DNA from: Pseudomonas frederiksbergensis
GTDB lineage: Bacteria; Pseudomonadota; Gammaproteobacteria; Pseudomonadales; Pseudomonadaceae
Assembly: GCF_000802155.2 (NCBI RefSeq)
Contig: NZ_JQGJ02000005.1
Location: 434,001-498,000, forward strand
Length of the DNA stretch: 64,000 nt
Direction: 5' to 3'
Shown: positions 26,345 through 35,971 of the stretch, piece after piece
Numbering within the stretch: position 1 is the first letter of the stretch
How the letters are laid out: each line of letters begins with the position of its first letter
Translations under genes and position numbers: made by a program
The notes under the pieces: generated by a model
Told to the model about the DNA's origin: nothing
Databases searched by the model: none
The model's input: the letters and a program-made list of their open reading frames with translations, nothing else

Positions 26345-28300
26345 ATGTCCGACATTCTCTGGCAACCCAGCCCTGAACGCATCGCCCAGTCGCGAATGGA
26401 CGCCTTCCGCCGATTCATCAACCAACGGCATTCACTGCGCCTGAACGGTTACCCCGCCCTGCACGCCTGGAGCATCGAGCAGCGCGAAGCCTTCTGGCAG
26501 GCCATCGTCGACTTCTCTGGAATCCACTTTCACCAGGCGCCCACCGAGGTGCTGGCAGAGGGCACGCAAATGCCCAGTGCCCGCTGGTTTCCAGGGGCAA
26601 CGCTGAATTTTGCCGAACACTTGTTGCGCCGCCGCGATAACGCCGTGGCGGTGGTTGCAGTCGACGAAATTGGCGCTGAAGAAAAGCTCACCTGGGCGGA
26701 TCTCGCCGCCCATGTCGCCGGCCTGCAAAAGAGCCTGCAAGCCGCCGGCGTGACCCGGGGCGATCGGGTCGCCGCCTGCATGCCAAACACCTGGCAAACG
26801 CTGGTGGGCATGCTCGCCACCACCAGCCTGGGCGCCATCTGGTCATGCTCGTCGCCGGACTTCGGCACTCAAGGGGTGATCGACCGGTTCGGCCAGATCG
26901 AGCCCAAGGTCTTGATCACCTGCGCCGGTTATCGCTATGCCGGGAAAACCATCGACCAGCGGCCCAAGGTCAACGAAATCCTCGAACGGCTTCCATCATT
27001 GCAGCAGTTGATCGTGCTGCCCTACGCCCAACCCGATGCGCGCGCCGAGGATTTCAAGACCCCGGCCCGCGTAGCGCTGTGGGACGGTTTTTACCAACGC
27101 GGCGGCGAGCCGGTGTTCAGCCCCGTTCCGTTCGATCATCCGCTGTACATCCTGTATTCCAGCGGCACCACCGGCGTGCCGAAGTGCATCGTCCACGGCA
27201 CCGGTGGCGTGCTGCTGCAACACGCCAAGGAACACGGTTTGCACGTGGACCTGGGCCCCGAAGACCGGCTGTTCTACTACACCACCTGCGGCTGGATGAT
27301 GTGGAATTGGCTGGTGTCGGCGCTGGCCGTGGGCAGCGCGGTGGTGCTGTATGACGGCTCGCCGTTCCACCCCGGCCCGGAGCGCCTGCTCGACCTGATC
27401 GACCGACAAGGCATCAGCGTGTTCGGCACCAGCCCCAAATACCTAGCCGCCCTGGAAAGCCAAGGCATCAAGCCACGCCAGACCCACGACCTGGGCAGCC
27501 TGAGGACCATCCTGTCCACCGGCTCAGCCCTGGCACCCCACAGTTACGATTATGTCTACCGCGACTTCAAGGCCGACGTGTGCCTGGCCTCGATGTCCGG
27601 CGGCACCGACATCGTGTCGTGCTTCGTCAACGGCAATCCGCTGGCTCCCGTGCGTCGCGGCGAAATGCAGGGCAAGAGCCTGGGCATGGCGGTGCAGGTC
27701 TGGAACCCTGCCGGCGAAGCGGTGGTGGGTGAAAAGGGCGAGCTGGTCTGCACCCGGCATTTTCCAGCGATGCCCATCGGACTGTGGAATGATCCGCACC
27801 AGGAAAAACTTCGCGCCTCCTACTTCAGCCAGTTCCCGGGCGTCTGGGCCCAGGGCGACTATGCCGAAGAGCTGCCCCACGGCGGCTTCCTGATCCACGG
27901 ACGCTCCGACGCGGTGCTCAACCCCGGTGGCGTGCGCATCGGCACGGCAGAAATCTATCGACAGGTGGAAAAAGTCGAAGAGGTCCTGGACAGCGTCGCC
28001 ATCGGCCAGCAATGGCTGAATGACGTGAGGGTGGTGCTGTTCGTGCGCCTGCGTGAAGGCGTGGCGCTGGACGACGCCTTGGAACAGAAGATCCGCCAGG
28101 TCATCCGTGCCAACACGACGCCACGCCACGTGCCGGCGAAGATCCTCGCGGTGAGCGATATTCCGCGGACCATCAGCGGCAAGGTCGTGGAGCTGGCTGT
28201 ACGCAACGTGGTGCACGGCGAGCCGGTGAAGAACACCGATGCGCTGGCTAACCCCGAGGCGTTGGAACAGTTTCGCGGACGGGTAGAGCTTGCGAGCTGA
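26345..28300 (+). CDS. aacS: Acetoacetate--CoA ligase
   Basis: 651 residues, full length. It activates acetoacetate with ATP and CoA so that it can be split to acetyl-CoA. Adenylation motifs: ILYSSGTTGVPKCIVHG, GVRIGTAEIY and the C-terminal lysine region RTISGKVVELAV. N-terminal WxPS-type start (ILWQPSPERIAQSRM) is typical of AACS rather than acetyl-CoA synthetase. Completes the 3-hydroxybutyrate pathway with hbdH. Confidence 0.93.
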   Translation: MSDILWQPSPERIAQSRMDAFRRFINQRHSLRLNGYPALHAWSIEQREAFWQAIVDFSGIHFHQAPTEVLAEGTQMPSARWFPGATLNFAEHLLRRRDNAVAVVAVDEIGAEEKLTWADLAAHVAGLQKSLQAAGVTRGDRVAACMPNTWQTLVGMLATTSLGAIWSCSSPDFGTQGVIDRFGQIEPKVLITCAGYRYAGKTIDQRPKVNEILERLPSLQQLIVLPYAQPDARAEDFKTPARVALWDGFYQRGGEPVFSPVPFDHPLYILYSSGTTGVPKCIVHGTGGVLLQHAKEHGLHVDLGPEDRLFYYTTCGWMMWNWLVSALAVGSAVVLYDGSPFHPGPERLLDLIDRQGISVFGTSPKYLAALESQGIKPRQTHDLGSLRTILSTGSALAPHSYDYVYRDFKADVCLASMSGGTDIVSCFVNGNPLAPVRRGEMQGKSLGMAVQVWNPAGEAVVGEKGELVCTRHFPAMPIGLWNDPHQEKLRASYFSQFPGVWAQGDYAEELPHGGFLIHGRSDAVLNPGGVRIGTAEIYRQVEKVEEVLDSVAIGQQWLNDVRVVLFVRLREGVALDDALEQKIRQVIRANTTPRHVPAKILAVSDIPRTISGKVVELAVRNVVHGEPVKNTDALANPEALEQFRGRVELAS

Positions 28301-28338
28301 GCGCACCTTGCAACTTTGTGGCGAGGGGCGCCCGACGA

Positions 28339-29460
28339 TCAATCCATAAGCCCCCACTCCCCCGCCGCCGGCTCAGCCGGTGGCGCCGCGCCCGACTCCG
28401 CATGCAACTTCAGCCGCAAGCGTAAATTGTTCGCCGAGTCCGCGTTTTTCAGCGCTTCTTCTTCGTCGATCGCACCTTCCACCACCAGATTGAACAATGC
28501 CTGGTCGAACGTCTGCATCCCCAGTTCTTCGGACTTTTCCATAATGCCCTTGAGCTCGCCCAGCTCGTTGCGCCGGATCAGGTCGGCCACCGTGGGCGAG
28601 CCAAGCATCACTTCCACCGCCGCCCGCCGCTGGCCGGCGCGGGTGCGCACCAGGCGCTGGGAGACGAACGCCTTGAGGTTGTTGCCCAGATCCTGCAGCA
28701 GTTGCGGCCGGCGTTCTTCCGGGAAAAAATTGATCACCCGGTCCAGGGCCTGGTTGGCGTTGTGGGCATGCAAGGTGGAAATCACCAAGTGGCCGGTGTC
28801 AGCGAAGGCCAACGCGTGTTCCATGGTCTCGCGGTCGCGGATTTCACCGATCAGCACCACGTCAGGCGCCTGGCGCAAAGTGTTCTTGAGGGCAGCATGG
28901 AAACTGCGGGTATCCACGCCGACCTCTCGCTGGTTGACGATGGATTTCTTGTGCCGGTGAATATATTCCACCGGGTCCTCGATGGTGATGATGTGGCCGC
29001 TGCTGTTGCGGTTTCGGTAATCGATCAGCGCCGCCAGGGACGTCGATTTGCCCGAGCCCGTGGCGCCGACGAACAGCATCAGCCCTTGCTTGTGCATGAT
29101 GGTTTCCAGCAGCACCTTCGGTAACTTCAGGTCTTCGAAGCGTGGAATATCCAGCTTGACGTTGCGTATGACCATCGACACGTCATTGCGCTGCTTGAAG
29201 ATGTTGACGCGGAACCGTCCGACCCCCGCCAAGGAAATCGCCAGGTTCATTTCCAGTTCCCGATCGAACTCAAGGCGCTGTTCGGCGTCCATCAATGACT
29301 CGGCAAGCCCGGCGATATCGCCGACCTTGAACGCCTGGTTGCTCAGCGGCTTGAGCACACCTTCGAAACGCGCGCAGGGCGGTGCACCGGTGGACATGTA
29401 GAGGTCGGAGCCGTCCTGGCTTGCCAGGATTCGTAATAAAGGATCAATTTCCATGGCCAT
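28339..29460 (-). CDS. PilT/PilU-family type IV pilus ATPase, orphan
   Basis: 373 residues from MAMEIDPLLRILASQDG, with GGAAG five bases before the ATG. It has the N-terminal PAS-like region, Walker A GATGSGKST, Asp box, Walker B VVLIGEIRDRETM and His box GHLVISTLHAHNANQ, all intact. The acidic C-terminal tail and the overall pattern fit PilU better than PilT. These hexamers depolymerise pilin to retract type IV pili. Usually pilT and pilU are adjacent; here no other pilus gene is near, so this is a stand-alone paralogue. Confidence 0.88.
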   Translation of the reverse strand: MAMEIDPLLRILASQDGSDLYMSTGAPPCARFEGVLKPLSNQAFKVGDIAGLAESLMDAEQRLEFDRELEMNLAISLAGVGRFRVNIFKQRNDVSMVIRNVKLDIPRFEDLKLPKVLLETIMHKQGLMLFVGATGSGKSTSLAALIDYRNRNSSGHIITIEDPVEYIHRHKKSIVNQREVGVDTRSFHAALKNTLRQAPDVVLIGEIRDRETMEHALAFADTGHLVISTLHAHNANQALDRVINFFPEERRPQLLQDLGNNLKAFVSQRLVRTRAGQRRAAVEVMLGSPTVADLIRRNELGELKGIMEKSEELGMQTFDQALFNLVVEGAIDEEEALKNADSANNLRLRLKLHAESGAAPPAEPAAGEWGLMD

Positions 29461-29586
29461 AAAAACTTCCGAAAACTTCAATGGACACGCTGACCCGAGC
29501 CAGAAAACTTCAGATCAACCCGCGCTTACCTTCTTCAAAGGATAGTTGAAGCCGCAGCATCGACATGACATCCAGGGATTCCCGTG

Positions 29587-32124
29587 ATGAATGCAGTACC
29601 TGCCAGCAGCGACACACAGCAGTTGATCGCCCGTCTGGACTGGACCTCCAGCCCGCTGGGCATCAAAGAGACATGGCCCCAGAGCCTGCGCACCGCCGTG
29701 GACATCGTGGTCCATTCGCCGATGCCGATGGCCGTGCTGTGGGGGCCACAGCTGGTCCACTTGTACAACGACGCTTATGCCCGGTTGGTCGGCGACAAGC
29801 ACCCCAGGGTGTTTGGCCAGCCCACCCACGCCGCCTGGCCCGAACTTCGCGGCGAAACCGAAGGGATCTATCGCAGCGTGTTGCAAGGTCGGACGCGCAC
29901 CTGCCGCGACCAACAATGGCGCATGCCCTTTGGGGGCCGCCTCTGTGATGTCTGGCTGGACCTGACCTACAGCCCGGTGCACGACGAAAGCGGCAGCGTG
30001 GCCGGTGTCCTGGTCACGGCCATCGAGACCGGCGAGCGGCGACGCCTGGCCCAGGAATTCTTACGGCGCTCCGAGGCCAGCCTCAAGGCCCAGCAGGAAA
30101 GCGAAGAACGCCTGCAACTGGCCCTGGCGGCCACCGATGCGCTGGGCACCTGGGATTGGGACATCAGCGAGGATCGCTTCATCGCCGACGCGCATTTTGC
30201 CTTGCTCCATGGCGTCGACCCGAACCTGTCGCGCCAGTTGCCCATCAGCGCCTATCTCGAAGGCGTCCATCCAGAAGATCGGGCGATGGTCGCGCGCAGC
30301 ATCAAGCATTGCATCACCCATGGCACCGAATACGCAGAGGAGTACCGGCTGCTGCAGCCCAACGGCGAGTTGCGCTGGGTGTTCGTGCGCGGGCGCTGCT
30401 ACAAGGATCGCCATGGCCGGCCCAAACGCTTTCTCGGGGCGGCGTTGGACCTGACCGAACGCAAACGCACCGAACAGGCCCTGCGCCAGAGCCAGACCGA
30501 GCTGCAGCTGATCATCAATGCCATGCCGGTGCTGATCAGCTACGTTGATCGCGAGGAACGTTTCCGGCTGAACAACAGTGCCTACCTGGCTTGGTACGGG
30601 CTGACCCCGCAAGAGCTCTATGGCAAGACCATCCGCGAAGTCATCGGCGACGAGGCCTACGCCGCCCGAGCCGAACAGATCGCCGGCGCCCTGGCGGGCA
30701 AACCGTGCAGCTTCACCGTGGAGTCCGCCCACCGCGACGGCCGGCCGCGCCATGCGTTGATCAACTACCTGCCACGTCGTAGCGGTGACGGGTCGGTGAA
30801 CGGCTTCTACATTTTTGTGATCGACGAGACCGAACGCAAGAAAACCGAGGAAGCCCTGCGCCACCTCAACGAAACCCTGGAAGAACGGGTGATCGCCCGC
30901 ACCCAACAGCTCGCCGAAGCCAACCACCGCCTGCAAAGCGAAATGTTCGAACGCGAACGCGCCGAAGAGGCGCTGCGCCATGCGCAAAAAATGGAAGCCG
31001 TGGGCCAGCTCACCGGCGGTATCGCCCACGACTTCAACAACATGCTCACCGGCATCCTCGGCAGCCTGGACCTGATGCAGCGCTACATCGCCTCGGGTCG
31101 CGCCGCCGAAATCGGCCGCTTTACCGAGGCTGCCATTTCCTCGGCCAATCGCGCCGCCGCCCTGACCCACCGCCTGCTGGCTTTCTCCCGACGCCAGTCG
31201 CTGGACCGCAAGCCGTTGGACGCCAACACACTGGTGCATTCGCTCGAAGACCTGCTGAGCCGCACCACTGGCGATCACATTGTGTTGCGACTGCAACTGG
31301 CCGGCGAGTTGTGGCCGGTCAGTACCGATGCCAGCCAATTGGAAAACGCCCTGCTCAATCTGGTCATCAATGCCCGGGACGCGATGCCCGACGGCGGCGA
31401 TTTGACCATCGAAACCGCCAACGTCTACCTCGACGGCAGCGACATCAGCACGCTGGAGCCAGTCAAGGCTGGCGACTACGTGATGATCGCGGTGCGCGAC
31501 AACGGCAGCGGCATGACCCCTGCCGTGTTGGCAAAAGCCTTCGACCCGTTCTTCACCACCAAGCCCATCGGCCAGGGCACCGGCCTCGGGTTGTCGATGA
31601 TCTACGGCTTCGCGCAGCAATCCGGCGGTCACCTGAGCCTGGACAGCGTCCCGGGCCAAGGCACGCGGGTGCAGCTGTACCTGCCGCGCCTGCACGTCGC
31701 GCCGGCTGAACAGGACACGGAACCCTCGGCCACCGATGCACCGGCAGCCATCGCCGGGGAAACCGTGTTGCTGGTGGAAGACGAACCGGCTGTGCGCATG
31801 CTGGTACTCGACCTGCTCGCCACCTTGGGCTACACCGCCCTCGAAGCCGAGGACGCCAAGCAGGCCCTGGTTCTACTGGAGTCCGAGCGACGCATCGACC
31901 TGCTGGTGACTGATGTCGGCCTGCCGGGCATGAATGGCCGGCAATTAGCGGAAATCGCCCGTCAGCACCGGCCCGATTTGAAGGTGCTGTTCATGACCGG
32001 CTATGCGCAGAAAGCCACCGAACGCCAAGGATTCCTGGACCGGGGCATGGACATGGTCGCGAAGCCTTTCACCCTGGACCTGCTGGCGAACAAGATTCGG
32101 ACGATGATCAACCATGACCACTGA
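29587..32124 (+). CDS. Hybrid histidine kinase with PAS domains and receiver
   Basis: About 845 residues (GTG at 29584 is an alternative start). No membrane segments. A sensor region to about residue 160, then two PAS/PAC units to about 420, a coiled coil, the HDFNN-type dimerisation box [13 protein letters not shown] (His near 481), N-box [17 protein letters not shown] boxes DNGSGM and [10 protein letters not shown], and a C-terminal receiver with the Asp in [11 protein letters not shown] near residue 775. The HDFNN class often carries its receiver on the same chain. Signal and output are unknown; no partner regulator lies beside it. Confidence 0.9.
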   Translation: MNAVPASSDTQQLIARLDWTSSPLGIKETWPQSLRTAVDIVVHSPMPMAVLWGPQLVHLYNDAYARLVGDKHPRVFGQPTHAAWPELRGETEGIYRSVLQGRTRTCRDQQWRMPFGGRLCDVWLDLTYSPVHDESGSVAGVLVTAIETGERRRLAQEFLRRSEASLKAQQESEERLQLALAATDALGTWDWDISEDRFIADAHFALLHGVDPNLSRQLPISAYLEGVHPEDRAMVARSIKHCITHGTEYAEEYRLLQPNGELRWVFVRGRCYKDRHGRPKRFLGAALDLTERKRTEQALRQSQTELQLIINAMPVLISYVDREERFRLNNSAYLAWYGLTPQELYGKTIREVIGDEAYAARAEQIAGALAGKPCSFTVESAHRDGRPRHALINYLPRRSGDGSVNGFYIFVIDETERKKTEEALRHLNETLEERVIARTQQLAEANHRLQSEMFERERAEEALRHAQKMEAVGQLTGGIAHDFNNMLTGILGSLDLMQRYIASGRAAEIGRFTEAAISSANRAAALTHRLLAFSRRQSLDRKPLDANTLVHSLEDLLSRTTGDHIVLRLQLAGELWPVSTDASQLENALLNLVINARDAMPDGGDLTIETANVYLDGSDISTLEPVKAGDYVMIAVRDNGSGMTPAVLAKAFDPFFTTKPIGQGTGLGLSMIYGFAQQSGGHLSLDSVPGQGTRVQLYLPRLHVAPAEQDTEPSATDAPAAIAGETVLLVEDEPAVRMLVLDLLATLGYTALEAEDAKQALVLLESERRIDLLVTDVGLPGMNGRQLAEIARQHRPDLKVLFMTGYAQKATERQGFLDRGMDMVAKPFTLDLLANKIRTMINHDH

Positions 32125-32172
32125 CTTGAGGCATAATCGCCGCCCTTTCGCCCCGTTCAGGTCTGTGCCGCA

Positions 32173-32448
32173 ATGAAAGCCCAAGCCCGCCATATCCTGG
32201 TGAAAACCGCCGAAGAAGCCGAACAGCTCAAGCAACGCATCGCCAAAGGCGAAGCATTCGACGTATTGGCAAAGAAATACTCCACCTGCCCCTCCGGCAA
32301 GCGCGGCGGCGACCTGGGCGAAGTGCGGCCAGGGCAAATGGTTGGCGCCATCGACGCGGTGATTTTCAAGAAACCGCTGCGGGTGGTGCACGGGCCGATC
32401 AAGAGCAAGTTCGGGTATCACCTGGTGCAGGTGTTTTACCGGGATTGA
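32173..32448 (+). CDS. ppiC: Single-domain parvulin peptidyl-prolyl isomerase
   Basis: 91 residues starting MKAQARHILVKTAEEAEQLK, with GGDLGEVRPGQMV and FGYHLVQVFY. It is the same family as the product of 14489-14770 but clearly diverged, so the two are paralogues of different age. Cytoplasmic. It follows the hybrid kinase by 48 bases. Confidence 0.92.
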   Translation: MKAQARHILVKTAEEAEQLKQRIAKGEAFDVLAKKYSTCPSGKRGGDLGEVRPGQMVGAIDAVIFKKPLRVVHGPIKSKFGYHLVQVFYRD

Positions 32449-32462
32449 AGCGATGATGGCCC

Positions 32463-32492
32463 CTGTGCGAGGGAGCTTGCCCTCTCGCACAG
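32463..32492. repeat. REP-like inverted repeat
   Basis: Nine-base arms CTGTGCGAG/CTCGCACAG around GGAGCTTGCCCT. It separates the convergent parvulin and kdgK genes. Confidence 0.7.
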
Positions 32493-32503
32493 CCATCCGA
32501 TGA

Positions 32504-33418
32504 TTACCTGGGTATCAACGCCCCCGGCACCTGGATAACCTGACTCGCCAGCCAATGCCCGGCCTCGGCCGCCTCCGCCGGGCTACCGCCCAACAAGCGG
32601 CTCGCCAGGTAGGCGGCGCTGAACGAGTCCCCCGCCGCGGTCGTATCCACCACGCGCTCGACCCGTTGGGCCGGCACCTCATAGAACTGCCCATCACAAC
32701 GAATCAGGCAGGCCTCGGCACCGCGCTTGAGCACCACCTCCGGCGTACCGAGTTGCCCATAGGCCGCGAACACGGCGTCACTGTCGGCATGGCCGAACAG
32801 CGCCTGTTCGTCATCTACCGTCAGCAACGCCAGCTCGACGTAGGGCAACACGCTGCGATAGGCCGTCCGGGCCGCCTCGACCGAAGCCCAGAGCCGTGGC
32901 CGGTAGTTGTTGTCGAACACCACTTGGGCACCCCGTCGCCGCGCCTCGATCAAGGTCTCGATGAGTCTGCGCCGACCCTGCTCGCCAATCACCGCCAGGG
33001 TGATGCCGCTGAAATACAGCACTTCGTAATCCGGCAACGCGGCGAGGATCGGCGCGGCGGCCGGCGTGGTGAAGCACTCGCGTACCGCAGCCTCGTTGCG
33101 CCAGTACAGGAAGCGCCGCTCACCGGCCGCATCGGTCTGGATGCAATACAGACCCGGCAGGCGCCCGGGCAAACGCTGGACCCTGTCCAGGCCTATGTTT
33201 TCTTCAGCCCAACTGCGGCACATGGCATCGCTGAAAGAGTCGTCGCCCAGGGCGGTGACGTAATCCACCATGCCCTTGTCGCCCAAGGCGCGGGACAGGT
33301 ACACCGCCGTGTTCAGGGTATCTCCGCCGAAGCTTTGCTGCAGGCTGCCGTCGGCGCGGTGTTGCAATTCGATCATGCATTCGCCGATCAGGGCGATGCG
33401 GGGTTTAGTGTTGCTCAT
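32504..33418 (-). CDS. kdgK: 2-keto-3-deoxygluconate kinase (PfkB family)
   Basis: 304 residues. PfkB family: N-terminal GGDTLNTAVYLSRALG and the C-terminal DTTAAGDSFSAAYLA with the catalytic Asp. The opening IALIGECMIELQHR is typical of KdgK. It phosphorylates KDG to KDPG, which enters the Entner-Doudoroff pathway. It is the last gene of the minus-strand operon that begins with the substrate-binding protein at 38994, so KDG is expected to be made by the enzyme just upstream. Confidence 0.9.
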   Translation of the reverse strand: MSNTKPRIALIGECMIELQHRADGSLQQSFGGDTLNTAVYLSRALGDKGMVDYVTALGDDSFSDAMCRSWAEENIGLDRVQRLPGRLPGLYCIQTDAAGERRFLYWRNEAAVRECFTTPAAAPILAALPDYEVLYFSGITLAVIGEQGRRRLIETLIEARRRGAQVVFDNNYRPRLWASVEAARTAYRSVLPYVELALLTVDDEQALFGHADSDAVFAAYGQLGTPEVVLKRGAEACLIRCDGQFYEVPAQRVERVVDTTAAGDSFSAAYLASRLLGGSPAEAAEAGHWLASQVIQVPGALIPR

Positions 33419-33472
33419 GGGTAATCCTGATATTCAGCAGTGTTCGCGAAGGGCTCAACCCGGTCCCAAGCC

Positions 33473-34690
33473 TTAGAAACAGGTTTCCATGCTTTCAACC
33501 ACCCGCAACTGCTCATCCACCAGACACCCCACCCGCCACTTGTCGAACGTCAGGCACGGGTGGGAAGTCCCAAACGCAATGACGTCGCCCACCCGCAGCT
33601 CAACCCCCGGCGCCACGGTCATGAACGCATGCTGGTCCATCACCGCCGTCACCTTGCAACTGCTGACGTCATCGCCCGTCACCGAATCCGATCCCGGCTT
33701 GTAGCGCTTGAGTGGCACCGGCAACCCGGCGTCGTAGGCGACGTCGCGCTTGCCCAGGGCGATCACCGCGAAGCCCGGCTCCGGCAGCGATTGCACGTGG
33801 GCCCAGACTTCCAGGGCCGGGCGCAGGCCTTCGTGCAGGTCGCTACGGCGTTCCAGCACGCAGCACTGGGCGTCCTTGTAGATGCCATGGTCATGGGCCA
33901 CGTAACTGCCGGGGCGCAGCACGCTGAGGAAACGTCCCTGGGCATTGCGAGCTTCGAAGGATTCGGCGATCAGGTCGTACCAGGCCGAACCCGAGGCAGT
34001 GATGATTGGCTTGGCGATCGCAAACGCGCCGCTGTCCTGCAACTGCATCGCCAGCCCCACCAGGGATGCGGCGAATTGACGAATTCCACTGATGGCGTGG
34101 TCGCCGTGAATCACCCCTTCGTAGCCCTCGATGCCGGTCAAGGCGAGCGCCGGTTGTGCGCCGATGGCCTCGGCCAGCGCCAATACCTCGGCTTCGGTCC
34201 GGCAACCGCAACGACCGCCGACGACGCCGTACTCGATCATCACGTTGAGCCGCACGCCACGAGAGGCGAAATAGGCGCCCAGGTCAGCGACATTGTCCGG
34301 ATGATCGACCATGCAATGGAATTCAAACGCCGGGTCGGCCAGCAGATCGGCGATCAGCGCCATGTTGGGTGTGCCGACCAGTTGGTTGGCCATCAGCACC
34401 CGCCGCACGCCATGGGCGTACGCGGCACGGGTCTGTACCGCCGTGGCGAGGGTCAGGCCCCAGGCGCCGGCGTCGACCTGGCGACGGAACAGCGCCGGGG
34501 TCATGCTGGTCTTGCCGTGGGGCGCCAGCTCGGCACCGCTGTCACTGACGAATTTCTGCATCCAGCGGATGTTGTGTTCCAGCGCCTCGCGATGCAGCAC
34601 CAACGCAGGCAGGCTGACGTCCCGCAGCAAATGAGCGCCCACGGCAGCGGCGCCCTTCTCGACGCCCGTGTTTTCAATGGCAGAAGACAT
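33473..34690 (-). CDS. PLP-dependent amino acid deaminase of the D-serine dehydratase/D-threonine aldolase fold, candidate D-glucosaminate ammonia-lyase
   Basis: 405 residues from MSSAIENTGVEKG; GAGGAG precedes this ATG. It is the fold-III PLP family: the lysine that holds PLP is in LAPHGKTSMTP (near residue 60), and the C-terminal Cys/His pair FGTSHPCLTFD could bind zinc. Relatives are annotated amino acid deaminase, D-threonine aldolase or D-serine dehydratase. Beside KdgK, the product that makes sense is 2-keto-3-deoxygluconate, formed from D-glucosaminate by alpha,beta-elimination. I recall similar gene sets linked to glucosamine use in fluorescent pseudomonads, which needs checking. Family is sure, substrate is inference. 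Confidence 0.75.
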   Translation of the reverse strand: MSSAIENTGVEKGAAAVGAHLLRDVSLPALVLHREALEHNIRWMQKFVSDSGAELAPHGKTSMTPALFRRQVDAGAWGLTLATAVQTRAAYAHGVRRVLMANQLVGTPNMALIADLLADPAFEFHCMVDHPDNVADLGAYFASRGVRLNVMIEYGVVGGRCGCRTEAEVLALAEAIGAQPALALTGIEGYEGVIHGDHAISGIRQFAASLVGLAMQLQDSGAFAIAKPIITASGSAWYDLIAESFEARNAQGRFLSVLRPGSYVAHDHGIYKDAQCCVLERRSDLHEGLRPALEVWAHVQSLPEPGFAVIALGKRDVAYDAGLPVPLKRYKPGSDSVTGDDVSSCKVTAVMDQHAFMTVAPGVELRVGDVIAFGTSHPCLTFDKWRVGCLVDEQLRVVESMETCF

Positions 34691-34704
34691 GTTCGAACTC
34701 CTCA

Positions 34705-34720
34705 AACAGCCGCGGCTGTT
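34705..34720. repeat. GC-rich perfect palindrome between iclR and the deaminase gene
   Basis: AACAGCCGCGGCTGTT is a perfect 16-base palindrome immediately after the iclR stop and a few bases before the ribosome site GAGGAG of the deaminase. In mRNA it would form a short hairpin between the two genes and may act on stability or as a processing site. Confidence 0.5.
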
Positions 34721-35485
34721 CTATTCGTTGATGCGCCGGGCCAGGTTGTTGGCGCTTTCGATCAGCACCCGGCGGTAGTCGGCGTAATTGTTCTTGGCGT
34801 CCGCTCTGGGGGCGACGATGCACAGCGTCGCGATGGCTACGCCGCTGGGGTCTTTGACCGGTGCCGCAAAGCAGTGGGTGAAGGTGTCGGCGACGCTGTC
34901 GAACGAGAAAAACCCGTCGAGACCGGCCTGGCGGATTTCCTTGAGAAATTGCTCCAGGGGCAGGCGCTCGCCGTCCGGCAGGATGAAGTCGTCAGGGTCT
35001 ATCAGGTCGACGATTTGCTGGTCGCTCAAATGCGTCAGCAGCAGGCGCCCGGACGCGGTCCAGGGAATCGGCGCGTTTTCACCGATGTCCGAGGAAATGC
35101 GGAAGTGCCGCTCGCCTTCCTTCATCAGCGCGACCGTGTATTTGCGCCCGTTGAGCAGGCACATCTGCGCCGTTTCCCGGGTCTGGCGCACGATGTCCTG
35201 CAAGGCCTGGTCAGCCTCGCGACTCAGGTCGAAATGCCGCAAGTGCGCCTGGCCGAGGAAATACAACTGGCGACCCAGGTACACGTGGCCGTCCTTGCCC
35301 ACCGGCTCCAGGATGCGCCGCTCCAGCAGCGACGCCACCAGTTCATAGACCGTGGACTTGGGGCTGCCGATGCCGCTGGCGATATCGTTGGGGCGCAGCG
35401 GCTGGCCGATTTCCTTGAGGAAATCGAGAATATCGAACGCCCGATCCAATCCCCGGGCCCGGCGTTTGATGGTGTCTTCGGTCAT
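34721..35485 (-). CDS. IclR-family transcriptional regulator
   Basis: 254 residues from MTEDTIKRRARGLDRAFDIL (an ATG five codons upstream is possible). Winged helix at about 15-75 (LRPNDIASGIGSPKSTVYEL) followed by the GAF-like IclR effector domain, which ends in RVLIESANNLARRIN. It is embedded in the transporter/catabolic operon and is the likely regulator of it. A possible target is the TTCCG-N6-CGGAA palindrome upstream of the first gene. Confidence 0.9.
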   Translation of the reverse strand: MTEDTIKRRARGLDRAFDILDFLKEIGQPLRPNDIASGIGSPKSTVYELVASLLERRILEPVGKDGHVYLGRQLYFLGQAHLRHFDLSREADQALQDIVRQTRETAQMCLLNGRKYTVALMKEGERHFRISSDIGENAPIPWTASGRLLLTHLSDQQIVDLIDPDDFILPDGERLPLEQFLKEIRQAGLDGFFSFDSVADTFTHCFAAPVKDPSGVAIATLCIVAPRADAKNNYADYRRVLIESANNLARRINE

Positions 35486-35559
35486 GTCTTTGGTTCCCAT
35501 TCAATTGGCCGCGAGTGTACCCAGACTGCAAGCTGGTCACAGCTCCTTGTGGCGGGGGA

Positions 35560-35946
35560 TCACTTCTTCTTGTAGGCCACACAATCGATCTCGACCTTGC
35601 AATCGACCATCATGCTCGCCTGCACACACGCCCGGGCCGGGGCGTGTTCCGGGCTGAAATATTCGCCGAAGACCTTGTTGAAACTCCAGAAGTCCCGCGG
35701 GTCCTCCAGCCAGACACCGCAGCGCACGACGTCTTCCAGGCCATAACCGGCTTCTTCGAGAATGGCGATCAGGTTCTTCATGGTCTGGTGGGTCTGTTCG
35801 ACGATGCCACCAACGATGATTTCGCCGCTCACTGCCGGCACCTGGCCGGACACGTGCAGCCAGCCATCGGCCTCCACGGCGCGGGCGAAGGGTCGTGGCT
35901 GTCCGCCACCTGCGGTGCTGCCGGTGCCGTAGCGCGTAATGCTCAT
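35560..35946 (-). CDS. RidA-family enamine/imine deaminase
   Basis: 128 residues. The family hydrolyses reactive enamine/imine intermediates released by PLP enzymes. The key Arg is present in HAPARACVQASMMVD, followed by CKVEIDCVAY, so catalysis is expected. Next to a PLP elimination enzyme in the same operon, it would clear or complete the 2-enamine produced from the substrate. Confidence 0.9.
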   Translation of the reverse strand: MSITRYGTGSTAGGGQPRPFARAVEADGWLHVSGQVPAVSGEIIVGGIVEQTHQTMKNLIAILEEAGYGLEDVVRCGVWLEDPRDFWSFNKVFGEYFSPEHAPARACVQASMMVDCKVEIDCVAYKKK

Positions 35947-35971
35947 GGGTCTCTCCTTGTTGAATATAAAA

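Noticed and set aside
30061..31695. 544-codon ORF on the minus strand
   Set aside because: Antisense shadow of the hybrid histidine kinase, which has all catalytic motifs.
33440..35575. 711-codon ORF on the plus strand
   Set aside because: Entirely antisense to the deaminase and iclR genes, with His/Gln/Arg-rich shadow composition and no family features; a product of high GC.
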